From Saprospiraceae bacterium (GTDB lineage Bacteria > Bacteroidota > Bacteroidia > Chitinophagales > Saprospiraceae): a stretch of 34,023 nt of DNA. The notes beneath the pieces are model-generated. The model worked only from the letters and a program-made list of their open reading frames with translations. It did no database searches and was not told the DNA's origin. Within the stretch, counting starts at the first letter, position 1. Each line of letters opens with the position of its first letter. This document shows positions 1 to 9,012 of this stretch, piece after piece. The stretch covers positions 1 through 34,023 of the forward strand of contig JAHQWA010000586.1 of the NCBI GenBank assembly GCA_019634045.1. Reading direction: 5' to 3'. A program made the translations under genes and the position numbers.

Positions 1-32
1 ATAAAAATATTCATTTATTTTTTACACAGCGT

Positions 33-202
33 ACTAAGTACCTTGGAACAAAAGTTCTTTGGAAGTTTGAGCATTGGATTTTGTTGAAGGGCGAGGCCCG
101 AAGAGGGAAGATAGCCATAGCTACCTGACCGATGAGAAACGAAGTCCTTTGCCAAAAGACACGCTCAAGAGGCAAAGTTATTTTTGTTCCACGGTACTAA
201 GT
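33..202. repeat. 170-bp imperfect inverted-repeat element, copy 1
   Basis: The left arm (33-53) and the right arm (182-202) are reverse complements over 21 positions with two mismatches. Between the arms lie the blocks GCATTGGATTT (71-81) and GAGAAACGAAGTCC near the right side, with a small central hairpin (TAGC/GCTA). The element at 30372-30536, read on the minus strand, has matching core blocks at similar distances from its arms, so the two appear to be diverged members of one family. No open reading frame is inside. A MITE-like or REP-like element moved in trans is an inference. Confidence 0.6.
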
Positions 203-262
203 TGCGCCTAGCAAAACTTCGGGTGTCTTACCTCCCTTTCTAACCTATAGAGATTGTACACC

Positions 263-1702
263 ATGTTCCGAATCTTTGCCTTATCCAGCTTGCTAAGCTT
301 ATTACTCATCACTTGTTCTACCCCAGCCCCATCGGAGGCCCCGCGCCGCCCGAATATCCTGATGGTGATGTGCGATGATCTGGGTTGGGGAGATGTTGGG
401 TTTAACGGAAACACCCAGATCAAGACGCCCAACCTGGACAGCCTGGCTGGACAAGGAATTATCTTGAATCGATTTTACGCCGCTTCGGCGGTCTGCTCGC
501 CCACCCGAGCCAGCGTACTTACGGGCCGCAACCCGTTTCGGATGGGCATCTATCATGCTAATACGGGACACCTCCCTCCCCAAGAGGTTACCCTCCCTGA
601 GATCTTGAAAACTGTGGGCTACGCTACTGGCCATTTTGGTAAATGGCATTTAGGCACCTTAACCCGAATGATAGAAGACGCCAACCGCGGCCGCCCCAGA
701 GATAGTACACACTACGCTATTCCAACCACTAACGGCTACGACACCTACTTCTGCTCCGAATCCAAAACTCCCACCTGGGACCCCATGATCAAGCCCCGGT
801 TTTTTAACAAAGAAAAGGGAGAGTCTTTGCGATATGGCTGGGCAGCAGTTTCCGCTGATACCCTAAAAGTGGAAAGCTATGGTACTTTTTATTGGAAAGG
901 AACAGAAGAAATTGAATTACGGAACATTGATGGTGATGATTCTCGAGTGATCATGGACAGAGTTCTGCCGTTTGTGGACCAGGCCGTAGCAAAAGATCAG
1001 CCTTTCTTTAGTACCATCTGGTTTCATACCCCTCATCTTCCATTAGTAACAAGTGCCAAATACAGAGCCATGTATGCTAATCTTTCCCATAGAAAACAAC
1101 TACTCTACGGTAGCATTACCGCCATGGATGAACAAGTGGGTCGACTTTGGCAGCATTTAGAGGAATTAGGAGTAGCTGATAATACGATGCTTTGGTTTTG
1201 TAGCGATAATGGCCCTGAAATCGATACACCTGGGTCAGCTGGGCCTTTTCGCGAACGCAAACGGAGTTTGTATGAGGGAGGGGTGAGGGTGCCTGCTTTT
1301 GTGGTTTGGCCTAGAGGAATAGCAACTTCCAATCCGTCGGACTTGGCCATGAGTACCTCTGATTATTTACCAACGGTGCTGGATCTCCTGGACTTAGAAT
1401 CCCCGCTAGACAGGCGTCCGTTAGATGGAATCAGTGTCCGTAGTCAGTTGGAGCAAGGGGGAACCCAGCGGGGATCGGCCATCGGGTTTTTAATCCGGAA
1501 AAAGCGTTCCTGGGTTACTGATCGATATAAATTAATTAGTAATGACGATGGAGCTAGCTATGAAATCTATGATCTCTTGGATGACCCTAGTGAAAGTAGA
1601 GAATTGTCTGATTCGCTAGCAAAACTTAAACTGGAGCTCCAAGGCGAACTAGCAGAATGGATCAGTAGCTGTGCTCGAAGTGATGCAGGTGAAGACTATT
1701 GA
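263..1702 (+). CDS. Sulfatase, lipoprotein (arylsulfatase family)
   Basis: This is a type I sulfatase that would hydrolyse sulfate esters, probably on polysaccharide or glycosaminoglycan fragments, at the cell surface or in the periplasm. I start at the ATG at 263; the TTG at 254 would add only three residues. A hydrophobic N-terminus leads to the lipobox LITC with Cys18, predicting a lipoprotein. The metal-binding DDLGWGD is at 38-44. The formylglycine signature CSPTR starts at Cys78, the residue a maturase would oxidise. GKWHLG (126-131), a TPHLP motif and SDNGPE complete the usual active-site set, and the length of 479 residues is normal. The substrate cannot be read from the sequence. No SusC/SusD, glycoside hydrolase or sulfatase maturase gene lies beside it, so it is not in an evident polysaccharide utilisation locus here. 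Confidence 0.93.
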   Translation: MFRIFALSSLLSLLLITCSTPAPSEAPRRPNILMVMCDDLGWGDVGFNGNTQIKTPNLDSLAGQGIILNRFYAASAVCSPTRASVLTGRNPFRMGIYHANTGHLPPQEVTLPEILKTVGYATGHFGKWHLGTLTRMIEDANRGRPRDSTHYAIPTTNGYDTYFCSESKTPTWDPMIKPRFFNKEKGESLRYGWAAVSADTLKVESYGTFYWKGTEEIELRNIDGDDSRVIMDRVLPFVDQAVAKDQPFFSTIWFHTPHLPLVTSAKYRAMYANLSHRKQLLYGSITAMDEQVGRLWQHLEELGVADNTMLWFCSDNGPEIDTPGSAGPFRERKRSLYEGGVRVPAFVVWPRGIATSNPSDLAMSTSDYLPTVLDLLDLESPLDRRPLDGISVRSQLEQGGTQRGSAIGFLIRKKRSWVTDRYKLISNDDGASYEIYDLLDDPSESRELSDSLAKLKLELQGELAEWISSCARSDAGEDY

Positions 1703-2058
1703 AAGTTCTTTATAATAATTCTCCTACCTCAGGCAGCATATCTTATACTCATAGCATCTTCTTAATAACGACCAACTACAACAAATTATAAAAGCGTAAG
1801 CGAGCATTGAGGTAACACAGTAAGAAAGAGTGTTTTACACTGCATCAAAAGGGACACCAAGCTATGATTGTGCCCATATTCTTCACCGAATATTATCTAG
1901 CTGCTCCCGACTTCTACTCTTCTAACACTTTTTCGCCAACTTAGTCGGTCAACGTCCGTGCCCTTTTAGGACGAATACCGGCACAGAAAACCAGATAGAT
2001 ACCTACAGGTAGCTGTGTTTGCCTTTAAGCACCCGCTGATGGTTCAACTACGCATAGC
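1703..2058 (+). other. Intergenic 356 bp, hairpin-rich leader upstream of the giant T9SS protein gene
   Basis: No gene is visible. The 3' part holds two mutually exclusive pairings: GTGCC (1958-1962) with GGCAC (1980-1984), and GTCC (1954-1957) with GGAC (1969-1972). A short CTAC-AG-GTAG hairpin lies at 2003-2012. I find no good TAnnTTTG promoter box. The pairings are short, so a regulatory role is only a possibility. Confidence 0.3.
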
Positions 2059-5000
2059 ATGAACACAGCCCAAAAACTTTGCGTTGGCAAAAAAAACGCA
2101 GGGAAAATGATGGCTTCTTTAGCTTGGATCAAGCGAAAGAAGGTATTGTTTTCCCAACAAATTCTTGCACAAACACTCACGTGTGTCCTTAGTTTAATAT
2201 CCCTGAACATGCTCTACAGTCAGCAAGGGTTCATTATTGGACCTACAACGGTCTGTGGGGGATGCCACGAATATAGTCTTGAAATTGAAACAACAGGGGA
2301 GGAGCGTTATGAATGGGTGGTGCTAATAGCCGATGATCTTGTTACGAATGTCGGTAATACTAAAGATGTAATAATTTGCTGGGACGAATTTACTAGCAAT
2401 GGTTCAACTCCTCAAGAAATTCGCATCATTGTCAGCGTTATTCGCGATGATGATTCGTTTGCTCTTGAAACAGCAATAAGCATTCAAAATCCAACTTCCA
2501 CTTCCATCATCCCGATTGACGCTCCCCTTTGTCCATCTTCTCCGACAAATCCAGTCGATTCTATTTCCTGTCCGAAAGTTTGTACCAATACCATAATTAC
2601 TTATGCCTTAGACTCTCTGTCCATTGGGCCTGGAGGAACCTTCCGGGAAGTTCAATGGGATGTAGCCGGGGCGGAAAGCTTTGAAGTAGATTTCCAACAG
2701 AATACGGTTCGTGTTAATTGGGGGAGCAGTGGAATTGGACAAGTATCTGCCTTTATCTTTGATGGAGTTTGTGAATCCTTCTCTTCTACCTGCGTACAAG
2801 TCATTGATCGGCCCAAGATCGAGCTCACCACAGACCCGCCCCTGGAGAATAATGAATTGACGATTTGCCGGGGAGAGCAGGTGCAATTTCAAAACCAAAC
2901 GGCTTTTGCAGATCGCTTTGAATGGCAATTCGGGAGCCTGGGTGCTTCGGATCAAGCGGATCCTGTTTTTGTCTTTGAAGAGTCAGGCACCCACCGAGTA
3001 AGTTTAGTCGCTTATAATGAGTGTAATTGCTTGGACTCTACTTCATTTTTGGTCAAAGTCCTGGAATCGGAGCAACCGAGTTTGAGCTGTTTGGGAACGG
3101 TATGCGAGGGCGAAGCCGTGACCTATACTGCAGAACAAACTTGTGGTCAGTATCAGTGGGGAATCAGCTCTAATGCTACGATCTTAGAAGGCGGAGGCCT
3201 TACCGATGATTTTGTTACTGTCCAATGGCTATCTGGTAGCCAAGGGCAGGTTGAACTATTAGTGGCTGATTGCAGCGGCTTCTCTGCTTGTCCAAGTCCA
3301 ACGACTTTCGAAATCCCAATTCTATCTGACGATGCGGTAATCAATGGTCCAGCCTTCATCTGTGATGAGGCTTTGGAGTCTTATAGCCTGCCCCCTTACT
3401 CTGGAACTAGCTTTACGTGGCAGACCAGTTCCGGTGGAACTATTACAGAGGGGCAAGGTACCAATGAGGTGGTGGTGGATTGGGGGGCTGTTGCTGCTGG
3501 AGGCGTAGAAGAGCTTATCGTCGAGTATGAGAATTGCTTTTTAGGTTGTGGGGGGCGAGATACGCTGGAGGTCCAATTGAGACCCAGCTTTAGCGTGGAA
3601 GGTCCTGTCGAAATTTGCGTAGGAAGCACGGCGTCCTTCATGGCTACCAATGATGCGAATGGCGGTGCATTGCTTGCCAACTGGCTCGCACTGAATGCCC
3701 AAGGAGATACAGCCTGGCAATCGGGAGCTGCTACTGCCTCGCCAACCCTGGATGCCTTTGCTGTACCAGGAAATTACACCCTGTATGCCCTCCCAGACGA
3801 TCAAAGTACTACCTGTACTAGAATCATAACACTTCAATTTCAAGTTTTAGACTTGCCGGATCCAGTGGAAGAGATCGTAGGGGATACCCTCTTCTGCTCA
3901 GGACAAATTCATAATTATCAAGTTCAAGAAGCGGGCTTGTTCGACTACGAATGGGAAGTAATCAATGGTTCGAGTACTGAAACGAAACAGGGTAATTCCA
4001 TAAATGTGGAATGGGGCTCTAATGCACCTTACGGTTTACAGCTAACACGAATTTCAAGGCGTGGATCGGGCTGCCGTTCGTTGATCAGGTCTTTTTCTGT
4101 TAGTCCGTTAACGCTTACGGAAATCAACGGTCCTGAGGACGTTTGTCTAGGTGAAATACCCGCCTATTCGATAGATCTTCCTCCTAGATATTCGATGGAA
4201 TGGTCAGTAGGTCCTGCGGCGAGTAGTAGCTTGTTTAATCAAGATGATCCATCTACCGTGGAGGTGATCTGGGGGCGTGATGGAGTAGGCACCGTCAACT
4301 TGAATGCCTGTAACCAAGTATTGAATAAAACGATAAACATCAACCCGTTACCAGAACCCGCCCCCGTATTCCCTGCGGGCGTCTGTAGTAATGAAACAGC
4401 TACCATAAACTTATCTACCACCTACTCTTCCTATCTTTGGTTGGATGAAAACGACAATACTTTAGGAACTACTTCTACTATCAACTTAGCGCCCGGTACT
4501 TATCAAGTTTCAGTCACCGACGGCAATGCTTGCAGCCAGGATACAGCTTTTACGTTGATTGAGCTGGCAGCGCCCATTGTAAGTATCTCCACACCTGATT
4601 TCAATATTTTTTGCAATAGTATCCCGCAGACTCGACTATTTGCCTTGGAGGGGAGTCAGGGGTATCAATACCAATGGTTTAGGGATGGCAACCCAGTAGG
4701 CGTGGATAATCCCACCTTTACGGCGACCGAGTTCGGCAGATATTGGGTAGAAGCTAGCAATGCCTTGGGCTGCACAACGCGTTCCAATGAAATTGTGGTA
4801 CTTGAGGATTGTTCCGGTGGAGTAGGAGGTGGAGTTGGTGGGGGAAGTTTCCCTAATTGTCCAGCTGGAGCCAGCCCGGACATCACCATTTCACCAACAG
4901 CCAATTGCAATGAGCGTTCCTATGAAGCCCTTACCAGCGGCATGGTTGCTGGGACCGCAAGCTGGTTCTTTGATGATCCTGACAGCGGGGTAAACAATAA

Positions 5001-8000
5001 CTCAACTTTAGATGAACCTGTCCATACCTATACACGTGCAGGCTATTTTCGAGTACTGGTGTTGGCGGATTTCACCGCAGGGGGAAATACGGGAGGATGT
5101 TTTGCTATGAAGGTAGATACCATTCCTGTAGCGGCAAACTTTGCTGCTGGTTTGGCCTGTAGCGGAGCGGAGGTCAACTTCACAGATTTATCCACCTTCC
5201 TTCCTGGAAATGCCGTGCAAAGCTGGTCCTGGGACTTTGGCGATCCCTCCAGCGGGGCAGCTAATGTATCCACCGATCAAAATCCATCACATACCTATCT
5301 AGCGGGTGGCAATTATACGGTTACTCTCAGCATAACGGCTCTTGATGGCTGTTTGGCGATCATGAGTAAGAATATCGAAGTACGATCTGCTCCAGTCATC
5401 GGCATCGCTGATCTGACAGCTACCTGCGAGGATGTGGCTAAAGCATTTGCCGTCACCTCATCTGAGGAATTGATACGTGCTTACTGGGATATGGGTGATC
5501 CTGGCTTTTTGGGAGAAGAGCTAGAGAGCGAGTCCATTACCTATGTCTACCAAGATCCAGGAGATTACGATATAAATCTAACGGCCATTGATATTTATGG
5601 CTGTAGTTCCGAATTGACTGCTAGCTATACTGCTTTGCCAAACAATTTAGCTGGGCAAATCGCCAGTTCTGTGCCCAACCCAATTTGTGCTGGAGATAGT
5701 ACTTTACTAAGCCCACCTCCCGGAGCAGATAGCTGGAAGTGGTGGTTGGGACAAAGTGATATTCCGATAGAAGAGGAGCAGGTTTGGATTCATGAAAGCC
5801 AGGTTGTAAATGTTGACGTGACCACCTCGGATGGGTGTCAGTTTAGGCCTAATCCTGTGTTGGTGGAATTTCAGCCCTCACCCCAGTCCTACATTCGGGC
5901 GCTTGAATTTGATGAAAACGGGCAGCTCATTGCCTATCATTATGACCAATTCGAAGCGTGTGCCGGTGCTGATGTGGTAATAGAAACGGATGGAAACTTG
6001 CCCTATACCTTATTGTGGTCTACCGGTGCTACTAGCCCTAGCTTGTCGTTCACCAAAGAAAGTGGGAACGTGCTTTCACCAGGGACTTATGATTTTAGCT
6101 TACTGTTGACGGATAATGGGACGGGTTGTAGCCAAGAGATTGGACCTTTTACAGTTGTCATTCATCAGAATCCAGCAGTTTTTGCGATCAGTAGTGATCA
6201 GAGTCTGCCCCTTTGCCCGGGTGAAAATATCAATCTAAGCATCAACAATCCAGATGCTTCACTTACCTACACCTGGAATACGGGCGCGTCAGCTGCTACG
6301 ATTGTTGCCAATGACGGCGGCAATTATCAAGCTACGGCCCGCAATGAATTTGGGTGTGAAAGTAATAGCAATGTCATTGAGGTAATCGATTTCGCCGCCA
6401 TAGATTTATTTCCAAGTGGTTGTCATTCACGTTGCCGGCCAGATACGATCTGTCTGCCAATCCTGCCGGATGTTGTCAATATTCAATGGCAACTGGATGG
6501 TGTACCCTTAACTGGACCTGATGCTACACAACCGAATTTGCCTATCGAGGAGAGTGGGAGCTATACTTTGGTGATGGAGGATGTCAACGGTTGTACCTTG
6601 GAGTCCGGCGCCTTAAACTTGGAATTATTTGATGGCTTTGGAGACATCGGAGGCGAGGTTTATTATGATGTCAATGGGAATGGTGTGATCGATGCAGCAG
6701 ATACCATGGTTAGTGGAGTGGTGATCGAACTTTTGCAGGAAGGCATTCTACAAGATGCTGTGCCTACCGCTGAAGATGATGGCTATATTTTTTCAGGTAT
6801 ACCAGGAGATAACTACGAGCTAGTACTAGATACAACTAGTCTTCCTTTGAATATGATGGCTAACCAAATTCAGCAGGATACGAGTATTGTGGATTGTGAT
6901 GAGTCGGTTGATATAGATTGGTTATTGAGTCAGAGATGTATTACGGCTACTTCCAATTTAGACTTGGTAGAATGTACTGGCAATGAAGTGATCTACAGTG
7001 GAAATACTTTTCGTACGGATACCAGTTTTGTGGTGACCTATCAAGATGCTTTCGGTTGTGACTCTTTGGAAACGGTGAGCATTCAATTCACTGAAGTACT
7101 ACGTTCGGATTTGGTCGTAAATGCTTGTGAGGGTAGCTCCTTTTCTTATCAAGGAGTAGCAATAACGGCTGGTGACACACAAGAGTTTACCCTAGCTACC
7201 GCTGCGGGTTGTGATTCTATAGTGCGGGTAGAGGTCTTGTCTTTATCGACTACTACGGAAGACTTAGCCTTATCTGTTTGCGCTGGAGAATCGGTGCGCT
7301 ATAATGAGGTAGACCTAAGCGCTGGTCAAAGTCAAACTTTTACCTTTTTATCAGAAGCAGGTTGCGATTCCATAATCAACGTCAGCGTGAATGAAATTTC
7401 CGTACCTACTACTAACCTTAGCCTCTCCGTTTGTCCTGGTAGTACAGTAGAATACGGTGGCCAAAGCTTACAAGGAGGAGTGCAGGAGCAGTTTGTGTTC
7501 ACTTCCATTGCAGGCTGTGATTCCTTAGTAAATGTAATTGTAGCAGAGGTGATTCCGGAATCTATAGCGTTGACCGTACAAGCTTGTCCAGGAGAGAATG
7601 TCTTCTATAATGGGGAAGAAATAGCGCCGGGACAAGTGCGTGAATTCACATTCCTAAGCGTTGCGGGCTGTGATAGTATGGTGACCGTTACCGCTGCCAG
7701 TTTCCCTAGCCTAGATTTTACCTTGGAAACTACTGCCAGTTGCGCTGATGCAAGTACCGGAACAGTTCGTGCGATTGATATTATAGGCCCAGCTCAGGCG
7801 ATTGAGTATCGAGTAGATGACCAAGCTTTTAGTATGGATTTGATCTGGGCGGCACAAAGTATTGGTGTACACACGTATACGATCAGAGACCAAAATGGCT
7901 GCACCTATGAAAAGGACTTTGTCATTCCTTCGACCCCCAGCATTGAACTAGGAGAAGCCACTGCTTTCTTCCCCTGCGCGGCTTCCAGTTTGGAAATCAG

Positions 8001-8463
8001 TCCGGTGATTTTATCAGAGGAACAGGTGGATTTGGAATACCAATGGGAAGATGGGAGCACGCTTCCGAATCTACTGATTGATAGTCCCGGGACTTATGCT
8101 GTAAGCATTAGCAATGCCTGCGAATCGTTAGTGCAGCAAGTCATCGTAGAGCCGGAATTTGATGGAAGTGATCAGGCTTTCTATGTACCCAATGCCTTTT
8201 CTCCCAATGAAGATGGCCTCAATGAAGAACTTAAAGCTTTTGTGGCTCCAGATGTGATTTTGCAGTCCTTTGACCTACATATATTTGATCGTTGGGGAAA
8301 TCAATTATTTGCCACAGATCAGATTGAGCAAGGTTGGAATGGGCGACTTAATGGTACGATGCTCGATCCTGCAGTATTTGTATGGTGGGTAGAGGCCACC
8401 TATGAACGCTGTGGCCAAACCTATACCGTTCAGGAAAAGGGAGATGTGGTGCTTATGTGGTAA
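2059..8463 (+). CDS. Giant secreted PKD/Ig-like protein with type B T9SS sorting domain (gliding motility-associated C-terminal domain)
   Basis: This 2,134-residue protein is a predicted cell-surface or secreted adhesin-like T9SS client. A signal segment (about residues 40-56, ending YSQ) follows a long basic N-terminus. The ATG pair at 2107/2110 is a plausible alternative start and would give a more normal signal peptide. PKD-like domains with WxFG or WDFGDP motifs lie near 267-330, 950-1000, 1025-1098 and 1135-1190. A glycine-rich linker is at about 920-930. A CNA-B/SdrD-like domain with a DVNGNGVID motif is near 1530-1610. Five 51-residue Cys repeats occupy 1639-1893, then an SprB-like segment (about 1880-1955). 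Residues 2041-2134 form the type B C-terminal domain, starting FYVPNAFSPNEDGLNE and holding IFDRWGN and GWNG. The family is known to use this domain for export by T9SS. The binding partner is unknown. The end overlaps the convergent GNAT gene by 11 bp. Confidence 0.93.
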   Translation: MNTAQKLCVGKKNAGKMMASLAWIKRKKVLFSQQILAQTLTCVLSLISLNMLYSQQGFIIGPTTVCGGCHEYSLEIETTGEERYEWVVLIADDLVTNVGNTKDVIICWDEFTSNGSTPQEIRIIVSVIRDDDSFALETAISIQNPTSTSIIPIDAPLCPSSPTNPVDSISCPKVCTNTIITYALDSLSIGPGGTFREVQWDVAGAESFEVDFQQNTVRVNWGSSGIGQVSAFIFDGVCESFSSTCVQVIDRPKIELTTDPPLENNELTICRGEQVQFQNQTAFADRFEWQFGSLGASDQADPVFVFEESGTHRVSLVAYNECNCLDSTSFLVKVLESEQPSLSCLGTVCEGEAVTYTAEQTCGQYQWGISSNATILEGGGLTDDFVTVQWLSGSQGQVELLVADCSGFSACPSPTTFEIPILSDDAVINGPAFICDEALESYSLPPYSGTSFTWQTSSGGTITEGQGTNEVVVDWGAVAAGGVEELIVEYENCFLGCGGRDTLEVQLRPSFSVEGPVEICVGSTASFMATNDANGGALLANWLALNAQGDTAWQSGAATASPTLDAFAVPGNYTLYALPDDQSTTCTRIITLQFQVLDLPDPVEEIVGDTLFCSGQIHNYQVQEAGLFDYEWEVINGSSTETKQGNSINVEWGSNAPYGLQLTRISRRGSGCRSLIRSFSVSPLTLTEINGPEDVCLGEIPAYSIDLPPRYSMEWSVGPAASSSLFNQDDPSTVEVIWGRDGVGTVNLNACNQVLNKTININPLPEPAPVFPAGVCSNETATINLSTTYSSYLWLDENDNTLGTTSTINLAPGTYQVSVTDGNACSQDTAFTLIELAAPIVSISTPDFNIFCNSIPQTRLFALEGSQGYQYQWFRDGNPVGVDNPTFTATEFGRYWVEASNALGCTTRSNEIVVLEDCSGGVGGGVGGGSFPNCPAGASPDITISPTANCNERSYEALTSGMVAGTASWFFDDPDSGVNNNSTLDEPVHTYTRAGYFRVLVLADFTAGGNTGGCFAMKVDTIPVAANFAAGLACSGAEVNFTDLSTFLPGNAVQSWSWDFGDPSSGAANVSTDQNPSHTYLAGGNYTVTLSITALDGCLAIMSKNIEVRSAPVIGIADLTATCEDVAKAFAVTSSEELIRAYWDMGDPGFLGEELESESITYVYQDPGDYDINLTAIDIYGCSSELTASYTALPNNLAGQIASSVPNPICAGDSTLLSPPPGADSWKWWLGQSDIPIEEEQVWIHESQVVNVDVTTSDGCQFRPNPVLVEFQPSPQSYIRALEFDENGQLIAYHYDQFEACAGADVVIETDGNLPYTLLWSTGATSPSLSFTKESGNVLSPGTYDFSLLLTDNGTGCSQEIGPFTVVIHQNPAVFAISSDQSLPLCPGENINLSINNPDASLTYTWNTGASAATIVANDGGNYQATARNEFGCESNSNVIEVIDFAAIDLFPSGCHSRCRPDTICLPILPDVVNIQWQLDGVPLTGPDATQPNLPIEESGSYTLVMEDVNGCTLESGALNLELFDGFGDIGGEVYYDVNGNGVIDAADTMVSGVVIELLQEGILQDAVPTAEDDGYIFSGIPGDNYELVLDTTSLPLNMMANQIQQDTSIVDCDESVDIDWLLSQRCITATSNLDLVECTGNEVIYSGNTFRTDTSFVVTYQDAFGCDSLETVSIQFTEVLRSDLVVNACEGSSFSYQGVAITAGDTQEFTLATAAGCDSIVRVEVLSLSTTTEDLALSVCAGESVRYNEVDLSAGQSQTFTFLSEAGCDSIINVSVNEISVPTTNLSLSVCPGSTVEYGGQSLQGGVQEQFVFTSIAGCDSLVNVIVAEVIPESIALTVQACPGENVFYNGEEIAPGQVREFTFLSVAGCDSMVTVTAASFPSLDFTLETTASCADASTGTVRAIDIIGPAQAIEYRVDDQAFSMDLIWAAQSIGVHTYTIRDQNGCTYEKDFVIPSTPSIELGEATAFFPCAASSLEISPVILSEEQVDLEYQWEDGSTLPNLLIDSPGTYAVSISNACESLVQQVIVEPEFDGSDQAFYVPNAFSPNEDGLNEELKAFVAPDVILQSFDLHIFDRWGNQLFATDQIEQGWNGRLNGTMLDPAVFVWWVEATYERCGQTYTVQEKGDVVLMW
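6973..7737 (+). repeat. Five tandem 51-residue (153-bp) Cys repeats inside the T9SS protein
   Basis: Each unit begins with C-x-G, has a Tyr-rich strand (for example VxYNG) and a conserved (A/F)GCDS near position 27-31. Four successive starts are exactly 51 codons apart. Two cysteines per unit, at positions 1 and 29, could form a disulfide. The DNA copies are diverged, so this is an old repeat. Confidence 0.85.
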
Positions 8464-8998
8464 ACGTAGATTGATAATCTTCTCGTTTCAGGGAATAAAA
8501 GTGATGCGGTGTACCGTCCCAATCGAAAGTTTCAAGGAAAGAAAAACCAAGTTTCTGTATGACGTGAATGGAAGCTTCATTTCCTGGTTCTGACATAGCG
8601 AAAATCGCCTTTTGCTTCCGTTCCCTAAATCCAAAGGCAAGACTTGCTTTGGCAGACTCCGTTGCATAACCTTTGCCCCAATGCCGCTCAATGAATCGAT
8701 AGCCCAAATCATAGTATTGGCTTCGACCTCCAATGGGATCAGTGATCAGCTTCAATCCTGACCAGCCTAGGAACTCGCCGGTAACCTTCTCAATTACTGC
8801 CCAACGGCCGATTCCATTTTCTCGATATTGCTGTTGGATAAACTCGATCAAGGCCTCTGCTTCCGCTAAGGTGTGAATGGGTTGTTTGCCCAAATATTGG
8901 TGCACTCGTGGACTGTTGTCCAATTCGTAGATACCGTGGACGTCTCCTTTTTGTAGCTCTCTTAGGATTAGTCGATCGGTCTCTGCCAAGATTTTCAT
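8453..8998 (-). CDS. GNAT-family N-acetyltransferase (RimJ/RimL-like)
   Basis: This is a predicted acyl-CoA-dependent N-acetyltransferase of 181 residues. I start at the ATG at 8998, where the typical opening ETDRLILRELQKGD follows; the longer open frame upstream to 9151 runs over the neighbouring TraB gene and lacks family similarity. The acetyl-CoA binding segment is RHWGKGYATESAKASLAFGF, with the late motif NEASIHVIQKLGF. The members of this group modify ribosomal proteins, antibiotics or small metabolites, and the substrate here cannot be told. The gene starts 14 bp after the TraB/GumN stop on the same strand, so the two are probably cotranscribed. Its stop codon lies inside the 3' end of the convergent giant gene, an 11-bp tail-to-tail overlap. 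Confidence 0.88.
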   Translation of the reverse strand: MKILAETDRLILRELQKGDVHGIYELDNSPRVHQYLGKQPIHTLAEAEALIEFIQQQYRENGIGRWAVIEKVTGEFLGWSGLKLITDPIGGRSQYYDLGYRFIERHWGKGYATESAKASLAFGFRERKQKAIFAMSEPGNEASIHVIQKLGFSFLETFDWDGTPHHFYSLKREDYQSTFTT

Positions 8999-9012
8999 AT
9001 ATGGCCTACTGA

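Noticed and set aside
33-202. Insertion sequence
   Set aside because: Too short and with no transposase ORF; only a non-autonomous element can be argued.
208-432. Minus-strand open frame over the sulfatase start
   Set aside because: It lies opposite the lipoprotein signal and catalytic part of a clear sulfatase gene and shows no family features.
1954-2012. Known riboswitch
   Set aside because: The stems do not match any class I can recognise, and the pairings are short.
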